This document shows positions 45,001 to 53,709 of a DNA stretch of 54,359 bases, one piece after another. The translations under genes and the position numbers were made by a program. The notes beneath the pieces are model-generated. The model was not told the origin of the DNA and made no database searches. It saw nothing but the letters and a program-made list of their open reading frames with translations. The first letter of the stretch is position 1. The number at the start of each line of letters is the position of its first letter. Origin of the DNA: a virus; the IMG/VR virus record IMGVR_UViG_3300023170_000037, positions 1 through 54,359 of that record. One strand, 5' to 3'.

Positions 45001-48000
45001 GAACCTAATGAAGATGACGCAATTCTTGCATCAACTCTTGCATCCGTATAATAAAGGTTTGTAGAACCCTCTACTAAATCGTCCGTGTCTTTTGTTGCGA
45101 ATCTTGTATCAAATCTTGTATCAGTGTAGTAAAGATTGTTATTACCTTCTGGAATTGCGTCAGTATCCTGTGCAATACCCCCTGATGCCTCGACCCACTG
45201 CGCTGAAGAACCATCATTATAATATATGTACAGTTTAAGGTTGTTGTCATTAAACCAAAGGTCGCCGTCTGAGGGACTGCTAGGAGCAGTACTAGAAGAT
45301 TGTACAGATGCCCCACCATCTCCTGCTGCCTCAACCCACTGTGATGATGTTCCATCATTATAATAAATGAATGTTTTTAATTCTGTGGAATCAAACCACA
45401 AATCGCCATCATTTGGATTTGATGGTGCAACATCACCAACAGTAATCGCTGCGACATCTAAGAGTCCAGTTGCATCAGTAAAATCTGATAGGTCTGTAGG
45501 TGTATTTGATAAATCCGCATATGAACCAGAGAAGGCAACATTTGCAAGATTTGCAGTCGCCCAAGTATTTACTCTTGCATCTGTATAGTAAAGATTTGTA
45601 GAACCTTCAGTAAGTCCATCTGTATCTTTTGCGGCAAATGCGGTATCAAATCGTGCTTGAGTATAATATAGATTTGTTATCCCTTCTGCAATATTGTCGG
45701 TTGTTTTTGCTGCAATATTCGCATCTACTCTTGCATCTGTATAATAGAGATTTGTACCCTCAGTTAAATCAGTCGTTGACTTAGCACCAAACGCAGTATC
45801 GAATCTTGATTGAGTATAATAAAGATTAGTTCCTTCCGCAAGGTCGGTAGTAGTGTGATTACTGATATCTGAAACTTGTCCAGTTATATTTGCATTAATA
45901 TCTTTGTTTGATAAAAATTCATCAGTAGTAGAGTTATAAGTAAAGGTCGCAGAACCATCTGCACCCAAATCAATCGTAATCCCACCACCATTGGCAGCAG
46001 CTGCATTTGTTGCCCCACTTCCCAATACAATATTTAAATCGTCAACTTCTACCGTAGTAGAGTTGATGGTTGTTGTAGTGCCATCGACCTGTAGGTCACC
46101 AGCAATTACAACCTTTCCTGTATTGTCTCCTACCCCTGCAGGGTCAATAGTTAATGTGGATGGGCCTGCAATATAACCAGTGGTTGTGATATTTCCATAT
46201 GTTCTATTACCACTTATATAAGTCGCAACTCTTGCATCAGTATAATATAAATTGGTAGTGCCTTCTGTAATATCATCAGTTGTTTTTGATGCAATATTTG
46301 CATCAACTCTAGCATCAGTATAGTAAAGATTTGTACCTTCGGTTAAATCGGTTGTAGATTTTGTAGCAAGTCTTGCATCAAATCTTGCATCTGTATAGTA
46401 TAAATTTGTACCTTCAGATATATGATCTGTTGACGATGGTATTGAGAAAACACCAGTAGAAGATACATATCCAGCGACACCTGTTGTTGCACTGATTGCA
46501 CTTCTTACTCTAGTATCTGTATAATACAGATTTGTAGAACCTTCTGGAAGGTCATCTGTACTTGTTGGAAGATCAGTATTATTTGCAAGTTCTATCCAGT
46601 TTCCAGCATGAGCATAATATGCCTTTCCAGTACCATGGACATGAGCAAACATACCATGATAAGAAGAAGCAGAAGGTAAGTCGCCGATATTTGCATAGAC
46701 ATTAGAAAATAAAATTTTATTTGAACCAAGGTCTAAATCTTGTCCTTCGACATGAGAACGAACCCTTGCGTCTGTATAGTAAAGATTTGTACCTTCAGTT
46801 AAATCTGTTGTTGTTTTCGCTGCAAATGCAGAGTCAAAATCTGTCTGACTAAACGGAGCTTGTGGAACCCAAGATGTTCCATTCCATACAAGTGCATCAC
46901 CAGAAGTGGGAGAACTTGCATTCACATCTGTCAAGTCATTAAGTACTAAATTGTCGATCTGACTTTGTAGATTTAAATCCGCCTGTTCTCTATCGTAAAT
47001 CTCATCATCTAAATCGGATGAAACGGATGCGATCTGTGCTGCAACAGCAGATGTGGTAGTGTAACCATTATTATTAAGATATGTTGCAACTCTAGTATCC
47101 GTATAGTAAAGATTTGTACCTTCGGTTAAATCGGTTGTTGTTTTCGCTGCAAAGTTTGAATCGACTCTAGCATCCGTGTAGTAAAGGTTTGTTCCTTCAG
47201 AAAGGTCTGTAGTGGATTTTGTTGCAAGTCTAGTATCAAATGCAATATTTACTCTTGAATCTGTATAGTAAAGATTTGTAGAACCTTCAGAAAGATCATC
47301 TGTGGTGTTGTTTGATAGATTAATTCCATCGATACTAGATGCTAGTGCAATCGTTAGAGTATTTGCAACATCATCATATACAACAGAAATATCTTCTCCT
47401 GCTTGAATTAATGCGGCAACTCTATCATCTACTCTTTCTTCTGTGAAATATAAGTTTGTACCTTCCGCAAGATCAGTTGTAGATTTTGTTGCCAGTCTTG
47501 CATCAAATCTTGCTTCTGTGTAATAAAGATTTGTTGAACCCTCTGGAATATTGTCAGTGGTTCTAGAGGCCAAGAAAGTATTTACAGCACCTTCAATGAT
47601 ATCATCAGAATCAAATTCAGTAAAATCTATCGCAATGTTTAGAAGATTCCCAGCATCATCATAACTTTTTGTAATTCCCTGCCCATCTAAAATTAAATTT
47701 GCAACTCTGTCATCGACTCTCTCATCTGTATAGTAGAGATTTGTGGCACCTTCTACGATTGTATCAGTATCGCCTTGGGTATAACTTATTACACCTGTAG
47801 CTGGATCGTAATTAATACTTCCAGTTGCACTAATGGAATTTCTTGATCTAGTTTCTGTAAAATAAAGATTTGTTGAACCTTCTGGAATATTATCAGTTGT
47901 TCTATTTGCAAGGAATGTATTGACTGCGCCTTCGACAATATCATCAGAGTCGAATTCACTAAAATCAATTTCTACATTTAAAAGATTACCAGCATCATCA

Positions 48001-48725
48001 TAATTTTTAGTTAATCCTTTACCATCAACAAAAAGATTTGCAACTCGATCATCTACTCTTTCATCTGTATAGTAAAGATTTACAGTTCCTTCGTTTATAT
48101 CGTCTGTTGTTCTATTTGATAGGAAAGTATTAACAGTACCTTCGACAATATCATCAGTATCGAATTCTGAAAAGTCAATCGCAATGTTTAGAAGATTTCC
48201 GGCATCATCATATGACTTTTGAATTCCTTTTCCATCAACAAAAAGATTTGCAACTCTATCGTCTACTCTTTCGTCTGTAAAATAAAGATTTGTTCCTTCT
48301 GGAATATCAGAAGTTGATCTATTTGCAAGGAATGTGTTAACTGAACCTTCAATGATATCATCAGTATCAAATTCACTGAAGTTTATTTCGATGTTTAGAA
48401 GATTTCCGGCATCATCATAATTTTTCTGGATGCCAACGCCATCGACAATAAGAGCTGCAACCCTATCATCTACTCTTTCATCAGTGAAATATAGATTGGT
48501 TGTGCCCTCTGGAATATCGTCAGTATTTGGTTTGTTTAATAGATCTGTCCAACTACCAGATGCTGCAATTGCTGAAAGACCAAGGTTGGTTCTAGCGTCT
48601 GCAGCGTTAGTTGCACCAGTTCCACCGTGATCCAGACCTACCGTTTCATTTGTTCGAAATTCACTTAAACCTGTTGTATCACCAGAACCATCTACGACTA
48701 CTCTTATTGGGATAGCGTTAGTCAT
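39099..48725 (-). CDS. Giant modular tail fibre protein (3208 aa)
   Basis: This 3208-aa protein is made of repeats. Its start MTNAIPIRVVVDGSGDTTGL, then DHGGTGATNAADARTN, resembles the 310-aa gene 52748-53680. From about residue 60 to 2780 it carries about 37 copies of NLY(Y/F)T-(D/E)-x-R, each usually after TTD-L-TEGT. Longer modules are mixed in: WFDS modules (GDLWFDSSELKTYIYYNDGT, about nine), HIIPDTDVTYDLGSSTHKFR units (two), LDTLNELAAALGDD units (two) and MFAHVHGTGKAYYAH units (three). One unique central region (about 1310-1460) reads NQTGSTILKGTPVYQTGTSG. The C-terminus ends FGLVYYNATQGWLLMER. It is probably a long trimeric fibre. No enzyme motif is seen. Confidence 0.88.
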   Translation of the reverse strand: MTNAIPIRVVVDGSGDTTGLSEFRTNETVGLDHGGTGATNAADARTNLGLSAIAASGSWTDLLNKPNTDDIPEGTTNLYFTDERVDDRVAALIVDGVGIQKNYDDAGNLLNIEINFSEFDTDDIIEGSVNTFLANRSTSDIPEGTNLYFTDERVDDRVANLFVDGKGIQKSYDDAGNLLNIAIDFSEFDTDDIVEGTVNTFLSNRTTDDINEGTVNLYYTDERVDDRVANLFVDGKGLTKNYDDAGNLLNVEIDFSEFDSDDIVEGAVNTFLANRTTDNIPEGSTNLYFTETRSRNSISATGSINYDPATGVISYTQGDTDTIVEGATNLYYTDERVDDRVANLILDGQGITKSYDDAGNLLNIAIDFTEFDSDDIIEGAVNTFLASRTTDNIPEGSTNLYYTEARFDARLATKSTTDLAEGTNLYFTEERVDDRVAALIQAGEDISVVYDDVANTLTIALASSIDGINLSNNTTDDLSEGSTNLYYTDSRVNIAFDTRLATKSTTDLSEGTNLYYTDARVDSNFAAKTTTDLTEGTNLYYTDTRVATYLNNNGYTTTSAVAAQIASVSSDLDDEIYDREQADLNLQSQIDNLVLNDLTDVNASSPTSGDALVWNGTSWVPQAPFSQTDFDSAFAAKTTTDLTEGTNLYYTDARVRSHVEGQDLDLGSNKILFSNVYANIGDLPSASSYHGMFAHVHGTGKAYYAHAGNWIELANNTDLPTSTDDLPEGSTNLYYTDTRVRSAISATTGVAGYVSSTGVFSIPSSTDHISEGTNLYYTDARFDARLATKSTTDLTEGTNLYYTDARVDANIASKTTDDITEGTTNLYYTDARVATYISGNRTYGNITTTGYIAGPSTLTIDPAGVGDNTGKVVIAGDLQVDGTTTTINSTTVEVDDLNIVLGSGATNAAAANGGGITIDLGADGSATFTYNSTTDEFLSNKDINANITGQVSDISNHTTTDLAEGTNLYYTQSRFDTAFGAKSTTDLTEGTNLYYTDARVDANIAAKTTDNIAEGITNLYYTQARFDTAFAAKDTDGLTEGSTNLYYTDARVNTWATANLANVAFSGSYADLSNTPTDLSDFTDATGLLDVAAITVGDVAPSNPNDGDLWFDSTELKTFIYYNDGTSSQWVEAAGDGGASVQSSSTAPSSPSDGDLWFNDNNLKLYIYYNDGSSAQWVEASGGIAQDTDAIPEGNNNLYYTDTRFDTRFATKDTDDLVEGSTNLYYTDARVDARIASSSLGSTDDLPEGSTNLYYTDARVQSVSINEVVEDTTPTLGGNLNANTFNITNISADGYSLPVADGTNRQVIMTDGSGTLSFENLDTIHTEVTNQTGSTILKGTPVYQTGTSGNSMTIAPADASSSATMPAVGVLEQDLVSGATGFVIHMGKISGVDTSAFNEGDTIYVAVGGGYTNTPPVGESNLLQNLGRVTKVHASNGGGVIMGAGRTNAVPNLNDGNIFIGDSNNQAITTSLNTSVQNYLSNLSGSIVPDTNVTYDLGSNTNRFKDIYLSGSSIYLGTLQLSDNNGALEVTASGSTEAFATETYVDTAVANLVDSSPTTLDTLNELAAALGDDPNFSTTITNLIGTKLATSDFNTTADSWLTGKTTTDLTEGTNLYYTDVRVDARIALQTGANLSLANKTTDDLSEGSANLYYTDARVETYLESNATADRIQLRTNNSYFGVGTAAGSAGMAIKNNSGQPFFYGQKYLPANNGQTDLELEANAGGKINVNAFRIYNVGTPTDPSDAATKSYVDSAIATKDQLSELSGTTDDISEGSTNLYYTDARVDARITASNPYDSSDFDTDFSGKSTTDLTEGTNLYYTDARVDARITASNPYDSSDFDANFSGKSTTDLTEGTNLYYTDARADARVANANIGVLNDVNTTGIATGDFLLYDGSEFLPVDFATEVNTYADARINTASIQDLSDVDAVDTPASGDVLLYDAGNSNFGFINLGNEINSYFDTRFATKDTDDLTEGTTNLYYTDARVASYLSGTGYATTSYVAAQIASISSDLDDEVYDREQADLNLQSQIDSLTTNIGTLVLDDLSDVDTTTTAPTNGQTLIFNGTTFVPGTISGYTSTDFDTDFGTKSTTDLSEGTNLYYTDARVRTHIQGADLDMGSNKILFSNVYANTGDLPSASSYHGMFAHVHGTGKAYYAHNGQWVELANVSELPTNTDDVSEGSTNLYYTDARFDARLATKSTTDVVEGTNLYYTDARVDARITASNPYDSSDFDTDFGTKSTTDLSEGTNLYYTDARVQSYLTAQGIAAETLTSLGIAGNVLTYTDEDGNTTNIDLSLYLDDTNLARLVSGTLNGTTGIATFTRDDATTFTIDFSPLFDDTNLSRINSATFTNGTLTLTRDDASTAATISLDGRYLQDLSGLTTDNLSEGSTNLYYTQTRFNSAFAGKTTTDLTEGTNLYYTDTRFDTRLATKSTTDLTEGTNLYYTDARVDARIAAANIVSGSSIDDLSDVDTSTTTPTDGQALVWDNTNSKWVPGASASGSSIDVSDIAPSNPSDGDLWFDSSELKTYIYYNDGTSSQWVEAAGNVASNVHLSDAAPSSPSEGDLWFNSSNLRLYVYYNDGNSSQWIEASGSVNSTGQTSLDDLTDVDITTTAPTNGQTLVFNGTNFVPGTVSGYATSDFNTDFATKDTDDLTEGSTNLYYTDSRVQTKLGDVSGHIIPDTDVTYDLGSSTHKFRDLYLSGNSITLGGIVLTEHSGALQVHTTGGGSAQPFATVSYVDTELANLVSSAPTTLDTLNELAAALGDDPNFATTITNLIGTKLAITDFNTTADSWLTTKSTTDLSEGTNLYYTDARVRSHVEGQDLDLGTNKVLFSNMYATIGDLPSAASYHGMFAHVHATGKAYYAHGGSWIELANVSEVFDGTWASLTGTPTTIAGYGITDAFDGDYNSLTNKPSVPSALDDLTDVDLTTTSPTDGQALIWDSVNSVWKPGNVASGGGGGASVSVSDTAPSSPSVGDLWFNSANTKMYVYFNDGTSSQWIQSNPSGATSPIISSDTAPTNPVVNSLWFDSSDGSLYFRYDDGSSEQWVNLIDASLSGGGGGASVTVSDTAPTSPSAGDMWFDSQYATLLIYYNDGTNSQWVSVSGENNSTSTPQWQEQSADYTASAGDKLFVDCSSSAVTVTLPSSPSQGDEVRIIDATGNASINNITINRNGSNIQGAADNLIIETDRAAFGLVYYNATQGWLLMER
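40270..48520 (-). repeat. Array of about 37 NLYYTDxRV-coding repeats
   Basis: The repeat is visible on the plus strand as gtatagtaaagatttgtacc followed by ttc-(a/g)-gttaaatc, or near variants. Spacing is irregular, because other modules interrupt. The cleanest tandem pair is 43141-43260 and 43261-43380, a 120-bp unit with about 90 % identity by hand count. Confidence 0.9.
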
Positions 48726-48744
48726 TAAATTCCTCTTTTCTTAC

Positions 48745-48752
48745 TATTTAGG
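48745..48752 (-). promoter_or_regulatory. Possible late promoter for the giant fibre (variant CCTAAATA)
   Basis: CCTAAATA on the minus strand, two bases from the octamer, 20 bases before the giant fibre ATG and placed like the other octamers. No better match lies in this gap. It overlaps the end of the hairpin at 48751-48780. Confidence 0.4.
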
Positions 48753-48780
48753 TTCGGCCATACTCAGTATGACCGAAACC
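48751..48780 (-). terminator. RNA hairpin after the 1297-aa gene, terminator uncertain
   Basis: The minus-strand RNA folds GGUU-(U)-CGGUCAUACU / AGUAUGGCCG-AACC, a long stem with one bulge and a G-U pair; the other strand would have a C-A mismatch there. It lies 12 bases after the 1297-aa stop but lacks a following U tract, so it may protect or process RNA instead of ending transcription. Confidence 0.5.
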
Positions 48781-48792
48781 TTAAACTTTCAA

Positions 48793-51700
48793 TTAAGAGG
48801 TAAGTAGAGTTGTATCTGCATCGGTATTTTCGATACCATTTCCAGCAACTAGCATTAATAATCTCATACCATTACCATAAGCTTCGGATGACATTAATCC
48901 TCTATACAGTCTCCTCTTATCTGTTGTTCCAGTGGTACTAAATCTATCACTGGTGATAAGAGTGTCTTGTCCCACCGCACCAGCAGCACAGAAAGAAATC
49001 AAGTCGAGTTCTTTTCCTGTGTATAAGAAACGTTGTGACCCAAGTCTGTTAGGGAATTGAATGACTAACTGTCCTTTATCATTAAGAGACAATTGTTCTA
49101 ATGGATTAAGGACGGCATGAGAATCTGTTTCATTAATACCAGCAAAAACATGTCTATCCCATGGTTTCAAAACATCCTTTTCACGAACAACAAAGCGTCT
49201 AAATCTTGCTTGGGTGTCCATATCCAGTGCAAGCAACTCTTGGTTTTGCATTTCATCAATTGTGAAATTATACAAGTAATTTCCAGCAACATCATATATA
49301 CCAGTATATGCAATAGACTCTTCTCTCTGTGTTGTTTTAGAAGTAAAGTAAGGAACTAAATCAGAGAACAATGTTGGTGGTTCGGAAGTTGCATAAACAC
49401 AATGGATCGGTTGATGTTCTGATGAATAGTCAGCCTCACCAGTAATAGAATCAACGTGTCTTTGAACAACAAACCATGCGTGATCGTCTGATTGATCTGC
49501 AGATGCTTGGTCTCTAACCATCATTGCAATACCATGGTCTGCAAATGTCGCAGTAAATGACATTGGATACGATACAGCAACATCTGGATGCGATTTTCCA
49601 GTTCTTCTAAACCATCCTTTTTGAAGTCTCAGAGAACCAGAATTATATGGAGTATCATATGTCAGTTCTGTAGAGGAACCCACCAAGAACCTTTCTTCAT
49701 ATCTATATTCATTGTCATTTAATATTCCTTCTACTACAACATTTCCGTTATTTTTTGTGATAGTATATCCAGCAGGGTCTGCAAAGGGTTGATATAAAGA
49801 TCCGATTAAAGCACCTGTAATATCATAATGTTTTCTACCAACTAAACCAGCAATTGGATTAAAATCAGTTATAACAGAATTTCTTAATTGTTCTCTATTA
49901 ACAAAAGGATTAATTAAGTGTGATGCACTTTCTAGATATCCAGTAAACTGAGGACGCATTGCACCCAAGAAGCCAGGTTCTCTCATCTTAGCTTCTTTAA
50001 TACCATCTCTTCCTTCAATTTGTGAAACATCACCATCTGATTTCAATTGGAATTCGGTTGCAACGTGACACTTAAAATACTCAAAACTATTAGAGGCATC
50101 GGTATCTCCTCTTACTTGAAGAACTGCATCGTTAACATATGGAGAAGTTTCTCTAACTTCATATCCTCTAGAAATATCAAAACGAATTCTCCATGGTTGG
50201 TCTCCATTATTTCCAGATAAAGAATTTGCACCTTTTGTCTGTAAAACAATCGGGCCCATTGAGTGATCTGTGATGTACTCAAAACTATCAATTTCTATTT
50301 CATGAGTATATGTGTCAAAGTCTCTATAAGATGTTTTAGCTAACGCAAGGCCAGGATGTGTACTATTTGGGTGTCTAGTTCTTTGATCTAAATCAAAGGA
50401 AACTTGTGGCCCGACTGGTCTAGCACCATCTGTATGCAAAATGTTTTGTTGATATGAAACAAAATATGCAGTTTCATCACCCGCAGCGCCGATTTGAACT
50501 TTCCAGTTTCCATTTACTGGATTTGCAAAAGTACCAAAGTCTCTTGCAAGTGGAAATTGCATTCTAACTTTTGATACATCAGATATTTGTGGAGATTGTG
50601 TTTGTGAAAGTTCAAACTCCATTGGATCACCATCAACATCCGCATCACCACTAGAAGTTCTACCAGTATCTGTTGCGGTAAAAAGTGTTGCAAGAGTATA
50701 TGTACCAGAAACTGTAAACGCAGATGGAGTAGCGGCGACATCTGCAACGGTGACACCATTAACAGGATAGTCAGTAACCGTGACTTCTCCTATTGTTTTT
50801 CCTGCAAAATGAGTAGAGTCTGCTAAAGATAACCCAGAAGATCTACCTTTTCCGCCAAATGCAAAATATGCAGATGAATTTTTATTATATTCTAATATAA
50901 TTGAAGAACCAGAAGATTTAACTGTCATATAGGTGTTGATATAACCGATTTGACGCAATCTGCTTACAATCTGGGATGTCATTTGTGCGGAGTTTAAATT
51001 TTCCAACGCCTTAAATTCAAGAACAATATCATCTAAAGTTGCATTTGCGGTTTCGTATACTCCTGCGGCAACTTGCGTTTCATCAACCAATCCAGAAATT
51101 GTAATTACGGTGGTGTCCCCAATATTACAACCATCAAATCCTCTTAGTTGTACTTGATGGTAATATCCATTCGGGAAAACAGGTTCCGCTGCAAGTGTGG
51201 TTGTTCCATCTGTAATAGTAGATGTTGCAGTGGTAATAGGAACAGTAAATTGAGTTAAAGAGTTTACTAGGGTTGCCTGAGGGCGTTCTGTTCTCTCTAC
51301 ACTTACAGCAAGAGAGAAACCAACTTCTCTAGATTCAAATTCAATTACACCTTCTCTATCGTCTTGATTAATTGACGCAAGGAAAGGCCCACCCTTTGGG
51401 TCGCACAATGCAGTTTTTACCAATATATCATAAACATCTTGCGTAAATCCAACAATACTGTTATCTAAACCAACAGGAACATCAATTTCGTATTCAATAG
51501 TTGAATTTGGTGCAAGGTTTGTAACCGCAAAAGTAAACTTATAAGTATCGCCTCTTTGTAGATTATTACCATTAAATGTGTGAAGGTATCCTACAATCAA
51601 TTCCCCACGATATCTTCTTGGTTCTAGTGTTCCTGCAGGAAAGAAAAATTCATCTCTATAGTTAGAAATCCAAAAATGGTGAAAAATATCACCCTGTGCT

Positions 51701-52686
51701 GTTACCTCTTCTCTATATTGACGAAGTTTTGCCTGTGTATTAATTCCAGATTCAATGTCTGGTAAAAATTTAACATCTCTCGCTGTATTTGTCAGACATC
51801 TTTTAACTTTATTGTATTCGTTTTGATAAACTGCCCTAGAAATATTTGGAAGTCCGATATATCCAGTTTGATTTTGCTTTGCAATTTTTACAGGAGAAGG
51901 CGACTCTTTGTAAAAATGTCCATTCAACAGAGTTGCAGGTCTTGGATCACCAGTACCAAATACCAAATTCTGTCCACTCACACTAATAATCGGGTCTGAA
52001 AGAGTAACAATATTGATATTAATATCAGTAACTGTTGGATATGGCGCCGAAAGTGCAACACCATTATTTGATCTCAATTCCATACCAACAGACAATTGAG
52101 CTGCATTATAGGTGGTTACGGTAGTTGCACCAGCTGGATCACTATCGGCATCAATAGTAACTGTAGTTGCCCAAGAACTATTTACGCCACCACCTCTTCT
52201 ATTTGGATGTGGGTTTAAATATGCAAATAATTCCGCATTTGGGCCCAATATTTTATCTGCAGTGAGACCTGCTGTGCCGGCCGCCTGCGATGATGGAAAT
52301 GTTTCTGATAATAGATCATGCCAATCTTTATCATCATAAAGGTCATCGATTTCTTTTCTTCTTGCGATTGAGCTCTCGCCGTCTAGATAAAATGGGGTGA
52401 ATGTTTGCCCGCCAGTAGGACTGATAGGATTATCAATTCCATATGCACCTTCTGTTGACGATGTTACGCCAGAATCATAATTCCACACGATAAATTCATC
52501 AATATATTTTGTTAATTCTGAATCTCTGACCGAAATCTTTGTGATTTGTGGCCCGACATCATCAAATCCATTTTCTAAGAACTGTTCTGTTACTTGTTGT
52601 ATAAGCGGAATAAAATCATCACGCTTTGGATCTCTGTAGTATCCGTCCATGTGAATGATTTCATTTTTTTGGATAGACTTAGACAT
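48793..52686 (-). CDS. Large virion structural protein (1297 aa), baseplate or tail
   Basis: This 1297-aa protein begins MSKSIQKNEIIHMDGYYRDP then FIPLIQQVTEQFLENGFDDV, with a DSELTKYIDEFIVWNYD segment. The body is mostly beta strands, with several carbohydrate- or Ig-like stretches (ATPSAFTVSGTYTLATLF). No motif gives a function. Its place between the fibre genes and the PAAR gene, and its size, suggest a baseplate or proximal tail part such as a diverged wedge or fibre-attachment protein. I do not recognise it as gp7, gp8 or gp10 of T4. It has its own octamer at 52731-52738 and an RNA hairpin after its stop. Confidence 0.7.
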   Translation of the reverse strand: MSKSIQKNEIIHMDGYYRDPKRDDFIPLIQQVTEQFLENGFDDVGPQITKISVRDSELTKYIDEFIVWNYDSGVTSSTEGAYGIDNPISPTGGQTFTPFYLDGESSIARRKEIDDLYDDKDWHDLLSETFPSSQAAGTAGLTADKILGPNAELFAYLNPHPNRRGGGVNSSWATTVTIDADSDPAGATTVTTYNAAQLSVGMELRSNNGVALSAPYPTVTDININIVTLSDPIISVSGQNLVFGTGDPRPATLLNGHFYKESPSPVKIAKQNQTGYIGLPNISRAVYQNEYNKVKRCLTNTARDVKFLPDIESGINTQAKLRQYREEVTAQGDIFHHFWISNYRDEFFFPAGTLEPRRYRGELIVGYLHTFNGNNLQRGDTYKFTFAVTNLAPNSTIEYEIDVPVGLDNSIVGFTQDVYDILVKTALCDPKGGPFLASINQDDREGVIEFESREVGFSLAVSVERTERPQATLVNSLTQFTVPITTATSTITDGTTTLAAEPVFPNGYYHQVQLRGFDGCNIGDTTVITISGLVDETQVAAGVYETANATLDDIVLEFKALENLNSAQMTSQIVSRLRQIGYINTYMTVKSSGSSIILEYNKNSSAYFAFGGKGRSSGLSLADSTHFAGKTIGEVTVTDYPVNGVTVADVAATPSAFTVSGTYTLATLFTATDTGRTSSGDADVDGDPMEFELSQTQSPQISDVSKVRMQFPLARDFGTFANPVNGNWKVQIGAAGDETAYFVSYQQNILHTDGARPVGPQVSFDLDQRTRHPNSTHPGLALAKTSYRDFDTYTHEIEIDSFEYITDHSMGPIVLQTKGANSLSGNNGDQPWRIRFDISRGYEVRETSPYVNDAVLQVRGDTDASNSFEYFKCHVATEFQLKSDGDVSQIEGRDGIKEAKMREPGFLGAMRPQFTGYLESASHLINPFVNREQLRNSVITDFNPIAGLVGRKHYDITGALIGSLYQPFADPAGYTITKNNGNVVVEGILNDNEYRYEERFLVGSSTELTYDTPYNSGSLRLQKGWFRRTGKSHPDVAVSYPMSFTATFADHGIAMMVRDQASADQSDDHAWFVVQRHVDSITGEADYSSEHQPIHCVYATSEPPTLFSDLVPYFTSKTTQREESIAYTGIYDVAGNYLYNFTIDEMQNQELLALDMDTQARFRRFVVREKDVLKPWDRHVFAGINETDSHAVLNPLEQLSLNDKGQLVIQFPNRLGSQRFLYTGKELDLISFCAAGAVGQDTLITSDRFSTTGTTDKRRLYRGLMSSEAYGNGMRLLMLVAGNGIENTDADTTLLTS

Positions 52687-52730
52687 TAATAAACTCCTAT
52701 TATTTTAAATTGCAATTATTTATTTCTTAT

Positions 52731-52738
52731 TATTTATA
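52731..52738 (-). promoter_or_regulatory. T4-type late promoter for the 1297-aa gene
   Basis: Exact TATAAATA, 45 bases before the ATG, between this gene and the 310-aa gene. Confidence 0.85.
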
Positions 52739-52747
52739 AAAAAGAAT

Positions 52748-53680
52748 TTATACACCGTTTACGACCAAATCTATATCGTCTTGAGTACCATTTGCCGTAA
52801 AAAATTCAACTACACCACTTAATATTTGATTGCCGTGGAAAGTAGTAGTCAATGGAATATCATCCCTACTACCATCTTCCATGGTGAACTTTATAAAACC
52901 ACCAACTCCAAAATCACTAGTTGGTTCGTATTTTCCACTGGTGGTATCATAAACAATACCAACCTTTCCAGCACCAGATACCTGTGCTGCAGTGTGTCCT
53001 TCATATGCAAAATTTGCAAGGTCGTTAGTAACCCCTGTTATTTGTGATATAATAGAAGATTCTACACCAGTTGCCCTATTAATTTCGTTTTGCAGAGCAG
53101 TGTCCAACAATACATCAGCATTATTTAGACTAGTTGCACCAGAAATAAAATTGGTGTTTGCATTTGGAGTATAAGTACCATCCGCATTTAGTCCAGAGCC
53201 ACCTATAATTGCGTTTATTTGGTTTCTAAGTGGTGTAAAATCTACCGTTACTGATGTAGTACTCGTGTCTGGGTTGTATATAACAATAATATCTCCGCCA
53301 AACTCAAGTCCACCAGTGATATTATCTTGAACTAAAAGTGCCTGTCCTACTTCAAACCAAGCTTCTCCTGTACCATAAAACAATCTTCCAGAAGTACTAT
53401 CCATTGCTATTCTACCAGCATCTGGAACTTCTTGTTGAATTGCGATTATAGAAGAATATGTTTCATATCGTGCGAGTTCAAAATTATCTCGCATTTGTTG
53501 TCTGATTGCATCAAGTAATTCTTCATCTGTTGCTGTTGCAGGAAGACTATTACTTTCTCTACTTCCCCCTGCGCCAGTACCACCATCTAGAATACCAATA
53601 TAGTCGGATTCTAAAAATTCTCCAAGAACAACATCACCAGACTGTTGTACGAGTGCCTTAATAGGATATGCAATTGCCAA
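52748..53680 (-). CDS. Fibre-like virion protein (310 aa)
   Basis: This 310-aa protein starts MAIAYPIKALVQQSGDVVLG then EFLESDYIGILDGGTGA, close to the giant fibre start (GDTTGLSEF, LDHGGTGA). A shared DGGTGA-type module probably attaches both to the same baseplate site. It goes on with a helical segment (DEELLDAIRQQMRDNFELA), a beta module (LFYGTGEAWFEVGQALLV) and a C-terminus with SRDDIPLTTTFHG repeated as TQDDIDLVVNGV. It may be a short fibre or a linker. A late octamer lies at 53710-53717. Confidence 0.7.
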   Translation of the reverse strand: MAIAYPIKALVQQSGDVVLGEFLESDYIGILDGGTGAGGSRESNSLPATATDEELLDAIRQQMRDNFELARYETYSSIIAIQQEVPDAGRIAMDSTSGRLFYGTGEAWFEVGQALLVQDNITGGLEFGGDIIVIYNPDTSTTSVTVDFTPLRNQINAIIGGSGLNADGTYTPNANTNFISGATSLNNADVLLDTALQNEINRATGVESSIISQITGVTNDLANFAYEGHTAAQVSGAGKVGIVYDTTSGKYEPTSDFGVGGFIKFTMEDGSRDDIPLTTTFHGNQILSGVVEFFTANGTQDDIDLVVNGV

Positions 53681-53709
53681 TGAAAAACTCCGTCTTATCT
53701 TTTATACAT

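Noticed and set aside
40270-48520. CRISPR-like look of regularly spaced short repeats
   Set aside because: The repeats are in one long reading frame, the spacing varies and the repeats encode a conserved protein motif. No cas genes are present.
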